NCBI RefSeq assembly: GCF_000226095.1
Contig: NC_016477.1
Coordinates: forward strand, 372,001 to 436,000
DNA from: Thermothelomyces thermophilus ATCC 42464
Lineage: Eukaryota > Ascomycota > Sordariomycetes > Sordariales > Chaetomiaceae
Direction: 5' to 3'
DNA length: 64,000 nucleotides
Made by a program: the position numbers and the translations under genes. The notes beneath the pieces were generated by a model that was given only the letters and a program-made list of their open reading frames with translations, did not search any database and had not been told where the DNA came from. Positions within the stretch are counted from its first letter, which is position 1. The number at the start of each line of letters is the position of its first letter. Below, in pieces: positions 49,439 to 61,598 of the stretch.

Positions 49439-50797
49439 ATGTATGATTGTTCATTATTATTTTTTCCCCATCCCATCCCTCTCTCTCTCTCTCTCTTTCT
49501 TTCTGTTTCCCGGGAAAGGAATATTGGCGCTGGCGAGCAAAGGCTAGAGATATATGGGCGTCTTACGGGATAAGACGCCTTTTTATATGAACCGAAACAA
49601 CAGAGATGGGGGGAAGCGAGAATAATAAAAAAAAAATATGGGGGTGTGTGTGCCCTCGGATGTCGACGTCCGCTGCCATATAACAAAGAAAACAGACGTA
49701 TCCGCTGGTTTTCTCGAAGTTGTTGTTGTCGTCGTTCTTGGCCCGGGAACATCTTACGGGCTAGTAGAACGTACTATAGTAGAACATACGTAGACAAGAG
49801 GGCGAGAGTGTGAGTGTGAATAATAGTACGGTTCATGATGAAATCTTACCGTACCAATACGTAATTTGTAATTTAAGTCGATTATTTTCTAGGCGTCGCA
49901 CGAAATGTCCCCATTGGAGGGTGCCAAGACGCTCATTAGCGAGGCATGACCGCCAAGCAGCCAGTCTCGACTCTGCACGTCACACTGACTGCCACCGACC
50001 CCAATGAAATCTGATGGCTTCCAACCGTACGGAGTACGAATCCCTATCCGTACATACAAACATAGATTCTCCGTATCTGCGGGCCCTGGCTTTTGCTGCA
50101 AGTTGCTGCTGCTGCTGCTGCTGACCGCCACCGCCACGAGATGCTCACCGTCTTTGAACATCGTACTGAACTTCTCGATGCCCTTCTCCCTTTTGTTGTG
50201 TGTGACTTTTGGAGGCATTTTTTGAGCCATCAGAGCCTTGTTGATGAGGTACCATATGTACTGTACCTCTCTCAGTTGCCTGGTCCCTTGCTGTGTTATT
50301 GTCGGGAACAGCCTATTTTACAGTCCTGTACTGTGGTACTGTATAGTACATACATACTGTAACATACATACCTGGTAGGGCCCCTCACCGGTTCCCACCC
50401 GCAGCATCCCCTGCTGTAGTGTAATCCGCAGCGCAATCCGCAGCGTCATCCGCACTTACCCGCTGTACTTTCTGGAACCTCCCCGGGTCGGCACCCGCAA
50501 CCAAAAGGTTGTTTCCCACCACAGGCGAGGCTCGGCTCGGCTCGACGCGGGATCCAAGTCGTCGCCTGGCGTGAACTGTGCACTGGAAAAGAACAGCAAT
50601 TCGGCCAATTGCACCGGGGCCACGTTCACGGAAACAGCTCCGCTCAAAGCTCTGCTCAACAACGCCTCGACCCGCACAGGAACCGGACCCGAGGAGCCAG
50701 GCCGCCACGAGGAGACGGAGCGGTCCCCGTAACGTATTTCTTCTCTTGACAACTTGGGGGAGGGAAGGAAGCTCTCGCCCTCGCCCCACCACAAACC
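49439..50797. other. Intergenic between NMA111 and AVL9
   Basis: Contains CT-repeat (49479-49500) and CTG-repeat (about 50104-50122) tracts, a TACGGAGTA motif near 50029 and GTAC/ATAC short inverted repeats at 50320-50370. No gene is supported. Confidence 0.6.
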
Positions 50798-53716
50798 ATG
50801 TCCGTTTCCCCGACACCGACGACGGAGAAGAGCACGCCCGCCAGGGAGGCCTTCATCCCGCTCGTCGCCGTCGTCGACTTCCACCATGCGCGCGGCCCGG
50901 AGGTGGAGAGATGGTTCGGCGTCGAAGAGGGCCGCGACCCGGCTGCCGAGTACGACTGGACGCTGCTGCCCTTCATGGCCCTGAGCGACGGAGCCCATGC
51001 GTAGGTTGATACCGTCTTTGTTGCCTTGTTGCTTTTTTTTTTCTTTTTCTTTTCTTTCTTTCTTTTTTTCTGTTTCTCTTGGTTTATTGTTACCTCCTTT
51101 TTCCTTCCCACGATCCGGAACCATTCCCGCCGCTTCGTTGCCTCCTTCTCTAATCGCCCCGGGACTCGCTAGGTTGTCCGAAGACTTCTCCTACTTCACC
51201 CTCCTGCGGCCGGCCACCGAATCGGCCCCGGCAACCTCCCTCTTCGGCATCTCGTGCACCCGCCAGATGGACGCCTCTGAGCTGCTCAACCGCCCCGCCG
51301 ACGTGACCCGCTCGACCGTCCAGAAGGCCGTCGTGGTCATCGCCGACAGCCCGCAGGCCTTCGGCATGCTGCGCGAGCGCCTGAGCGTCGTCACCCAGGC
51401 CTGGTTCGCCCAGCGCGACTTCACCGACGTCGAGATCCTGCGCCGCTTCCAGGACAGCCTGGCCGACGAGAAGAAGCGCGGCATGGCGCACGAGGACGAG
51501 GAGCGGGATCAGTACCTGGGCCTGAGCCTGCGCGAGCTGGTGCGCGAGTTCAGGTGGCAGACCCTGGTGTTGTTCAAGTGCTGTCTGTTGCAGCCAAAGG
51601 TAAACAAGACAAAACAAGCCGGGCTGCCCAAAGCGCTGCTGTTTCTCTGACCTTGTGTGACGTTGCCCCGACCGCGCCGTTGCTGATCCTGACACTCGTT
51701 TGAACCCCCGTCTCTAGATGCTCTTTTTCGGGTCCCGCTGCGAGCGCCTGTGTCTCACCCAGTTCTCCCTCGTGTCCCTGATCCCCCGGCTGCTCCACAA
51801 CCTGCAGGACTCGGCCGGGCCGGAGCTGGACAGTTACGAGAGAAGCCTTACCATGCCGACAAGCCTGAGGACGAGCGACAGGAATTCGCTGCTGTCCTAC
51901 ATGGGCTTGCCCTTGCAAATCTTCGACAAGGTAAGCGTCCCCGGCGGCTCTCTCTGCCTCCCTGGCTTGCACAACGCCCTCTTATTACCCTCCCAAAAAA
52001 AAGAAGAAAAAAAAGAGAAAAAAAAAAAAAAAGAAACTCACAAGAGAGACGCACACAAAACAGGGAAGTCTCTTCGGCCCCTACACCCCTCTCCAACAAC
52101 TCGACATCCTCGCCGACTTCGGCACCAAGTCGTACATCGTCGGAAGCACCAACTCGCTCCTCCTGCAACAAAAAGACCGCTACAGCGACATCCTCATCAA
52201 CCTCGATGAGGGCACCATCAACGTGACCTCCCCCTCCCTCAGGGCCGCCCTGCAGCTCTCCACTCCCGACCGCCGCTGGATCGACTTTATCACCCAGAAC
52301 GTGAACGACACCTGGGATGAGGCCAACCCCAGCCGGCCCAAGACGATGGGCTACGTTGGCAGCGAGGAGTTCATCCGCGTGCAGTTCGAGGAATACCTCC
52401 TGGCGCTCATATCGTCGGTCAAGTACCGCGCCCACCTCGCGCGGCACGCCAACAACCCGCGCATGCTGCTGCCAGACATCGACGGCGATCCGTCGCACGA
52501 CTTCGGGAACGACTTTGTCGAAGCCTGGTCGCGCACCCAAAACTTCCGCATCTGGAACTCCCACACCGACTCGCACCTGTTCGACATCGTCGAGCCGAAA
52601 CACCCCTGCGCCGGCGGCCTGACCATCGAGGACATCCAGCGCCGCATCACCCAGCAGGTACAGGACCTGCACTGGGACGAGCGGTTCGCGCAGGGACGCG
52701 AGGCGCTCGGCCGGAACCTGGCCGCCGGCAGGGAGAAGGCGAGCACCCTGTTTGGGAAACTGTACGCCGACATGGAAGCGCTCCGGGAGGCGCAGAGGAG
52801 AAAGAGTGAGGAGGCCAAGTCCGCACAATCCCGGGACGGGGCCTCGCCAACGGCCGGGAGCCATGGTCAGGACCAACAGGAAAAGAATGGCGCGGTGCCG
52901 GCTGTCGATTTCACCAAGGCGCAGCAGACCATGCAGGCCGTGGGCAGCAAGGCGGGCGCGTTTGTGAATAGCTGGGCGGCGTGGGCGGGCGAGAAGAGGA
53001 GAGCTGCTTGGGGGGGAGGAAAGTCATCATCATCATCATCAACGACGACGACGACGACGACGAACAACAGCAGCGGCGATGCTCCTTCTAATAACACCAA
53101 CAGCAGTAGCAGCGGGGGAGGTGGGTGGGCCTCAGGATGGGTCAGGATAGGCAGCAGCAGTGGCAGCAGCAACAGCAACAAGAATCGGGCCTCGTCTCCC
53201 CAGAGTCCTAGGGGCGGGTATGACGCGCTCCCCTCGCAACCAAGTGACCGGGCATCCATCATCTCCTCGGCCAGCAGGCGCTCAACAGACGCCTCAGATC
53301 GCGCCGCCGAGCAGCGGCCGCTCAACACCAATAGGTTCAGCGCCGCCTCGACCAGCGGAGAGTCGATGCTCGATGACGCGGCCGCCACCGCGGAGCGTGC
53401 TTCCGTTCCTCCGAGCAGCCTTACCCCTCCAAGATCACCACCGGGCAAAGAAGGGTCAGGCAAGTCGGAAGTCGGGCCGGAAAGGGGGAGGATAGATATC
53501 GGGGGAGAGCAGCAGCGGAAGAATAAGGAGGAACAGGGGGAGGAGGAGGAGGGAAGTAGATCAAAGGAAGAAGGGATCGAGCGAGACCCCAAACCTGACT
53601 CCAACCCTAAGCCAGAGCTTGAGTCTGGACCTGAACCCGGGCCATCTCCCACCTTGTCTCCGAACCCTGCCGTCGCGGAAGCGGCTGAGGTGCAAGAGCT
53701 GTGGAACAGGAGGTGA
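50798..53716 (+). CDS. AVL9: Avl9 family protein (late secretory pathway, DENN-like)
   Basis: Exons 50798-51000, 51173-51599, 51718-51930 and 52064-53716, giving 831 residues; all joins keep frame. The N-terminal half is the conserved Avl9/DENN fold: FIPLVAVVDFHHARGPEVE at 22-40, then YDWTLLPFMALSDGAHA, then SLFGISCTRQ, then KCCLLQPKMLFFG across the second intron. EEFIRVQFEEYLLALISSVKY is near 390. Yeast Avl9 acts in exocytic vesicle formation at late Golgi. The C-terminal third is disordered and varies in length between species. It includes TCA x6 (Ser 602-607) directly followed by ACG x7 (Thr 608-614) and acidic/Pro repeats. The first donor is GTAGGT, slightly unusual; the third intron has a long A tract. 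Confidence 0.92.
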
Positions 53717-54833
53717 CGATTTCTTCTACGGTTGTTGGTCGGAAAGAGAGAGAAGGGGGGGAACCGGGGGGGCGGAACTGCCGGCCGTATGTCGCATTGG
53801 CGACTCTGCACTCAGTACCATAACCACCTACGGAGTATGTGTCTTTCCCGGTTTTGGTAGACGCGTGAGGCAAAGCGCGTGGCCAACGGCGACGGCAGTT
53901 CGAAGATGTGCAAATATGCAAATATCATAGCTGAAAGGCCGCATTGGACATTCCAGCTGGTTGGTCGCAGAAATAATTGGATTGTATTTCGGAAAGAGAG
54001 ATTTTTTTTTTTTTTTCGGGCATGGATACTATAACCTGAAGAGCGGTGTATCTAGAAAAAGGGTATAAATATCCTTTTACTTTTTCTACTCAACTACTGC
54101 CCGCCGGCTAGTACGCGGCCGTACATCACACGGTGATCTAGGAACAACGATCAGGTATGGGAATCGGGAAGTGGGCGTGCTACTCGGTGCCGTCATTGAG
54201 ACTTTGGTAGAAACAAGAGCCAGACGTTAATCCGGGTCATAGCCTTTGCTGTTGATCTGATGTATTCATGTGTATGTATAACGTTTCGGCGTCCGCGCGG
54301 TCTTGAGGACGTCGGGCGGACCTCTACGGTCAGGATCTATTATGGTGATGGTGGTGGTGGTGTAAGCAACAAAGTTTATAGGTATGCACGCCGATACTGA
54401 TATTCAACCTCCGCCAACGATCCAACCGCGGTTCCTTCGCCCCTCAACACTCTTTCTTGTAACAAACTCCCTTCCAATGTCGTGTGGCAAATAGGGGTCA
54501 GCACCGCAAGGATTTCAACGACGACGACGACGACGAAAAACGAGACCAAGAAATTAAAAATAGATTCCACCCAATCTAGGCCAAAGACGCCGGCCAGCAG
54601 ATATGAATTAGTTGCTACCACTTCGAGGCAGCCAGCGTTGTTTCCTCTTGATTTGTCTCGGTCACAAAACGTGATGAGAAAATAAAAAATTCTTCCTTTC
54701 CTTTCTTCCAGAACGCCGTCATGACCAGCCAGCCACCCGTCATCGCCCGACAAAACACGATCCAGATAACCCTTAGTCCCTGTACCTTTTTCTTATCGGT
54801 TTTGTTTCGGATCTCTGGCAGTTTTCACATGCT
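53717..54833. other. Convergent intergenic region between AVL9 and HOG1
   Basis: Holds the two 3' ends. T-rich (54002-54016) and A-rich (about 54535-54560, 54682-54691) tracts fit poly(A) signals for both strands. A GGT repeat lies at 54343-54362. A TACGGAGTA motif occurs at 53829. No gene is seen. Confidence 0.6.
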
Positions 54834-56466
<1,633 letters not shown>

Positions 56467-59050
56467 GGTGGGCGATGTCGGGTGTCGTGTTGTGCTTGTT
56501 GGATCGCGGGTGACGAACGATGCGGAGACGCGGGGCAATCACTGATGGATTGCGCGGGGTCAAGGACGAGGGGATCCGGGCGGATGCGTCAAAGCTATTA
56601 TTATTTCTTCGGTCGATGAACGACCGTGGGTGCTGTCAACAGGCCGGGGCTGGTTGCACAGCAGGACACAAAGACATTGAGCAGCGACTAGCGATTGGGC
56701 TGCGTGCCGGATTATCTTTCAGGCCCGACGGTGGTGGGTAGATCGAGTGCGGTCGGAGTAACAGCGGGGCCGGCTGTGCTTCAGAATTTCGGAGCCGGGT
56801 TCCTGGGGGGCGAAGCGACAGAGGTTAGCTCGCTTGCTCAGGACGAACCTGCACCGAAACACGACTCGATAGCAGGGATTCGCCTCCAAATGAACCTAAT
56901 TTGATTTTTTTTCCCGCCCCCTTCCTGTGGGAGTGTCCGCTTACTTTGTACTGTTCAAGCGCTGTCGTAGACAAACGTGCTTGTCACTAAGCCTCGCTTC
57001 TCTCGGCTGCGACAACACAAGAGAAACAAACGCACGGCGATGGCAGCTACGTCAATAAAAGTGGGGGGACTTGTTCAAGCAGATACCCGGTCTAGGACGT
57101 GCCAAGCTCCGCTTCCGCCGGATTCAAGGCGCTTCTGCAATTCGTAACCCTCAGGATTGTGGCTGGACTGCGAATCGTTTGACTCGAGAACTCGTGAGCC
57201 ACAGACTGTCGGTTCGATTGGGTGAGCGGCTCGGATGTCGAGTCCCGGCGCTGGTGCAGCGTGTTGCGAGGTGGTGGCAGCGCTTTATAAAGTCGCCCGC
57301 ACACCTGCGCAATTGCTGTTACCTAGGTCGTCGAAGCGTGTGAGCAGCACGTGCGGCTGTCGAGAAAGTGGGAGAGAAAAAAAAAGAAAAAGAAAAAGAA
57401 GAAGAAGGAAGGGAAGACTGATAACAGGCGCGGCACCCAGAGGTTTATTAGAAGATTGGGCCAAGGTGGGCAGAGAAGGCGGGTCAAGAAATCCCAGAAA
57501 CTGCCTGATGAGGGTGGCATGGTGCGGCTGGCGCGATGTGGGTTGCCCTCTTCCCGGATGCAACGCGGGGACGACGGGGCACTTGAGCAGGCGTCTCTAA
57601 ACTTCCATGGCCCTCCCGCTTTCCCGTCTCTCCCGAGCATCCAATCCCCACTCGCAACTCTGGCGGTGCAGGTGCATTGCACACTCTCTGCAGTACGAGA
57701 GCTCTTGGCTCGCGCTGTCTCGACGGTCTACTGCAAGTTGCCGCGTACGGCATCGACAAAGCAACAGGAACTACCACATATCTGGTCTCGACGCTTCCTT
57801 GGTCCTCCGTCGTTCGGGGAAGGTTCCAATTCCAAAAAAAAATAAAAATAAAAATAAAAAAATAAAAAAAAATCCGCTTCCAACGGCGGCCCCGACCGAA
57901 TACTTCGAAGTTTCACCTCGACACAGAACCCCCCTGCTGCTCCTTGCTTTTGATAGTGCCTCCCTCGGCATGGCGTAGCGAACTGTCCGTATAACTACTG
58001 TGTAGTACATACACCGCTACACTAGCAATCCGTATGTACAAGACACTTCGCGATCCTTCTAGCAAGACCAAGAGATCGACCTTGGGAGATTCCGCTGCGA
58101 CGGTTGCTTCCGCCTCGGAGCCTGGACCTGTCGCAAAACGCCCGGGGTTCTCGTCGAGACTTCACCACGATGACGTCGGTCGTACTGGTGGGGCCTTCGC
58201 AAACCCCCTGTCACAAACCAATCGCCCCGCCGCCAAGAGTTCAATGGCTTGCCCATTGCCAGACTCGGTGCGATTGCCTGGCCCCATCGAGCAGCAAGAC
58301 CCCACCCCTCCCGAAGCTCTTGCAGTTTTCCTGTCAACCCCGTCACAGGATCTGGACTAACACGTGAAGCAGCAGCGTAAGTTCCTATCCTTGGGGCGGA
58401 GGGTATGCTACAGCGAAACGTCCTGTCGAGCACTTACGCGATCAAGGCGTACTGTACACAACATTGAAGACAAATATTGCACTCGAAGAGAAGAATGAAA
58501 ACAACGATATCCGGTAGGCGTATCCGCTCCGCGAATTGAAATCTCCCATGCCCAGACCTGAGGCTGTCAGCCGAATAAAGTAATATGATACAGATTACGG
58601 TTTGGACGTGCATGTGTGTGGGTGCGTGTGTGTGTTTGTGTTTGTGTTTGTGTGTGTGTATGGAATACGGAATACTTATAATACCTCGTACGGAACGTTC
58701 ATTGTGTGCATGGTGCAGGTGTGTGGCCCCACCACCTCGATGCTCCTCGATGCTTTGTGTGCTGCTCCTACCTGCCCAACTGCCATCGCCGTTGACCTCG
58801 TCAAGGTTTTTTTTTTTTTTCCAGCGGATCCCAGGGTCTTTAGTGCCAAGCTCGCAATATCCCACACGCCGACCCTGGGATCAGCAGGGGGCGGCGACAT
58901 TGAAGAGGCAAGTTCGCCTTCTCAAGAAAGGCATATTAATTGACCGAAGTGATACCAAGCTTCTCCGATGGATGGCAGCCAATACGGGATCCTGAACTCC
59001 ACTGCTCTCGTCGCAACTGCATCGCCGCACCGGACCTCGAGCCGCACCCC
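56467..59050. other. Upstream region of HOG1, no supported gene
   Basis: 2.6 kb with low-complexity tracts: GAAAAA-type purines at 57371-57410, A/T runs at 57834-57872, GT repeats at about 58612-58660 and a T run at 58806-58820. Short open frames on both strands show no domain or splice pattern I trust. It probably holds HOG1 promoter and 5' UTR sequence. Confidence 0.55.
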
Positions 59051-59875
59051 ATGTCTTCATCAAGACCTACGTCAGCAGGAACCCAACAACCCGAACAAAA
59101 ACCCGCCATGGTCAAACAGCCCGGCAGTCCGGTAAGCTACCGTTATGGTCTAGCGTGTCTAATGCACGTTGCTAAAGTGCCCCAAACTCTGGGACGGTAG
59201 ACAAGGCCCCTGGATCCGGGGCCAATCTCGATAACCCCCCGCCCAACGACAGGAGCACTATGACGACAGTTCTGCAGCCCCCCCTACGAGCATTGGGAGC
59301 CGCCATGTATGTATGTATGTACATACATACATTACATACATACACTAGTGCGTACCGGGTACTGCGAACTAAAATCACACTAAGGAGTGTACCAGTTTCT
59401 GCATCCGCAATTCATTACAGGGTACTCTATGGGATACACACTACTATTATTACACGAGTGTATGTACATACATAGACCGCCAGCCTGACCAGTCCATCAT
59501 ATCTGTGTATATGCGTGTGTGGTGCACGCCCACCGTCCCCCGCCTTCCCCCCAAGTGGAGCCGAGTGCTCGGAACTGCGCGCCCGCCAGGGTGGGACCTA
59601 GTGTAAACCTTCGAAGTGTAACCTCGTGCACATTGACGTCACTGTTCTTACTTTGTTAGTTGCAGTGGTCAGAGCAAGCCGAAACCCAGCGCCCCAGCGC
59701 CCCCACCTCGGCCTCTCCAGTTTCTCTCACAAACAAGCGACAGCAAACTGCACTGCCTAGTGGGATGCTGTGGATGGGAGGGGAATGCCACTTCGCACCC
59801 GCTGGTGGTTTTCCCCGTCATTCTCATGTTGAGCTTTTCCTGTCAGACAAGCTACGCCGGTCTCCTCCGTACTAG
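59051..59875 (+). CDS. Candidate small three-exon gene, unknown product
   Basis: Weak call. Exon 1 59051-59131 (27 codons, MSSSRPTSAGTQQPEQKPA) ends at GTAAGC. Exon 2 59253-59306 (18 codons, EHYDDSSAAPPTSIGSRH) lies between a CAG acceptor and a GTATGT donor. Exon 3 59666-59875 follows GTTGCAG and ends at TAG. All three join in phase 0. The reading is Ser/Pro/Thr-rich, as seen at the start of many fungal regulators, but the protein would be only 114 residues and no domain is visible. The second intron (359 nt) is long and contains the GTAT/ATAC inverted repeat. It may be a truncated gene or chance. Confidence 0.25.
59305..59336. repeat. GTAT/ATAC inverted repeat
   Basis: ATGTATGTATGTATGT is followed at once by ACATACATACAT, a near-perfect palindrome able to form a hairpin. 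Further TACATAC copies follow. Confidence 0.85.
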
Positions 59876-60905
59876 GCAGTTGTATGTGCACATGTACATA
59901 TATATGTACTGTACACACATATTCCCCCCTGGAAATATATATAGGGGAGTTCGATTCATACGAGGTGCGAGCTCCCCACCGTCTAGATTAATCCGAAACA
60001 CGGATAATACGAGAAATATATAAAACAAAATAGAAAAGAACAGAATAAAAAGACAGAATGAAGGAAGGAAAGGAAGAAGGAAAGGGAAGAAAAAAGATTG
60101 ATAGAGCTGAATGGTAAAGATCTGACGGTTTGATTGAACTTCACTACATATGTACATACACGAAAATAGGACATACACCAGTAGTAGTAGCAATTAGGAT
60201 GCCATGCCTACCTAGTACTATATTATGGATGTCTTCCGTTCCTTCAGGCCAACAACAACTTCTCACTCCACCGGGCCGAAAATGGCCCCGAGGCGGCATT
60301 ACTCAAAAATGGACCGTACCCAGAGCAATCAACTTGAAAAGGGGAAAAATTCGAACAACACATGAGATAGTAGTTCACTATTAATTACTAGATCGACAGT
60401 TCCCTGGCGATTAGTTGACATGAAAGGGAACTCCGGTTCTATACCAGCATTACATGGGTGCTTGTATTCATTCTTTTTTTCTTTGAAAGAAAAACCACTG
60501 CCGCCCCAAAGGAAGTGATGGCTGTGCGAAAAATGGTCTCACGTCACAGAAACTGAAACTGACACATGCAGAAGATAGCAGCGCAGCTGAGTACACACAG
60601 CCATTCACATTGGTAACGAGTGGGAGCTCTCAGTACGTCACACATATAGTGTCTACCCCACCATCAGGGATGCACACGGCCGCTCTGCTCCCGAGGGCCT
60701 GACGCCTCTGATCAGGCGGCAAAGGAGCAGTGTCAAAACTGATTGCCTTTTCAAACCGCTGTGAAGTCGACTAATAATAATAACGAACGCAGGAAACCGT
60801 AAACAAACAAGAGGCTCAACAACGCTGCTTCCATGCCTCGATCATTCAGGTCCAAGAAAAAACCCCATCCTCTGGCGTCGATGTCGGCGTAGCCGAATCC
60901 TGATC
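59876..60905. other. Intergenic region, no gene seen
   Basis: Contains TACATATATATGTA-type palindromes near 59890-59925, a pure purine tract at about 60058-60095 and a T-rich/A-rich hairpin near 60473-60493. Its right part should hold the 3' UTR and terminator of the minus-strand genes at 60906 and 61599. Confidence 0.55.
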
Positions 60906-61562
60906 CTACCGTGGCCCCAGGACGAGAGAGGTGTACCGGACCTGAAGATGCTCATCCCCTTCCCATATCAACCTGGCCCGCGCAAATACAAAGCTCAAAG
61001 CCTGCGAGAACCACTTAATGAACATGACCTCACAAGCTAGGATGCAAAATAGCAGGGCAAGAAGCTGCAAACAGGCGCACACCTCTTCCCAGCCCGTAGC
61101 ATCAGCCGCATCGAACGGCTCCTCGTTCTCTTCGCTCCCATCTTCGTCACTCCCATCCTCCTCTCCCCCGTCCTCCTCGTTCCTGTCTTCCTCGCCCGGT
61201 GATTCCCCAGACGACACTTGAGCGTCCTCGGAGAATAAACTATGCTCTCTTTCCTCCTCTTCCTCCCTACCGTGACCTTCGCCCTGTGGTCCAGTCCCTT
61301 CATCTGGCGGCGCATCCCGTGTCTCCTCCGAGGACGATGACGACGAGTCATCCGGCAGCGTCTCCTTTCCGGCAGGATTAGAATTGGCCCACCCTAGAGA
61401 ATGTTTGATACGTCGCTTCGCCGGCTTCCCGTCACCAACCCCGCTTATCCCAGAGCCTCTGGGACCACCCACCCCCACAACCTTTCGGGAAGCGCTCTTC
61501 CTCTCCGCATCCGCCGCCCTCCTACGCCCCACAGTCGCCCTTCTGCTCGCCGCAGCACCCAT
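60906..61562 (-). CDS. Putative 218-residue acidic membrane protein just downstream of GPH1
   Basis: A single open frame, ATG at 61562 with A at -3 and G at +4. Residues 1-55 are Arg/Lys/Gly-rich, and the start MGAAASRR fits an N-myristoylation signal. Residues 69-150 are very acidic (Glu/Asp/Ser), a hydrophobic helix spans about 161-181 (CLQLLALLFCILACEVMFI), and a second hydrophobic stretch ends near 197. It matches no family I know. It begins 36 nt after the GPH1 stop, on the same strand and in the same reading frame, with no stop between. It may therefore be a second cistron, a readthrough extension, or a gene with its own promoter inside GPH1. The repetitive GAG/GAC codons mean chance openness is not excluded. 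Confidence 0.5.
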   Translation of the reverse strand: MGAAASRRATVGRRRAADAERKSASRKVVGVGGPRGSGISGVGDGKPAKRRIKHSLGWANSNPAGKETLPDDSSSSSSEETRDAPPDEGTGPQGEGHGREEEEEREHSLFSEDAQVSSGESPGEEDRNEEDGGEEDGSDEDGSEENEEPFDAADATGWEEVCACLQLLALLFCILACEVMFIKWFSQALSFVFARARLIWEGDEHLQVRYTSLVLGPR

Positions 61563-61598
61563 GATCCCACCCGGGATGCCGCGCTCCTCCTGAGCTCT

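Noticed and set aside
51848-53811. Minus-strand frames of 342 and 314 codons opposite AVL9
   Set aside because: Opposite-strand shadows; the second is mostly the complement of the Ser/Thr/Asn and acidic repeats.
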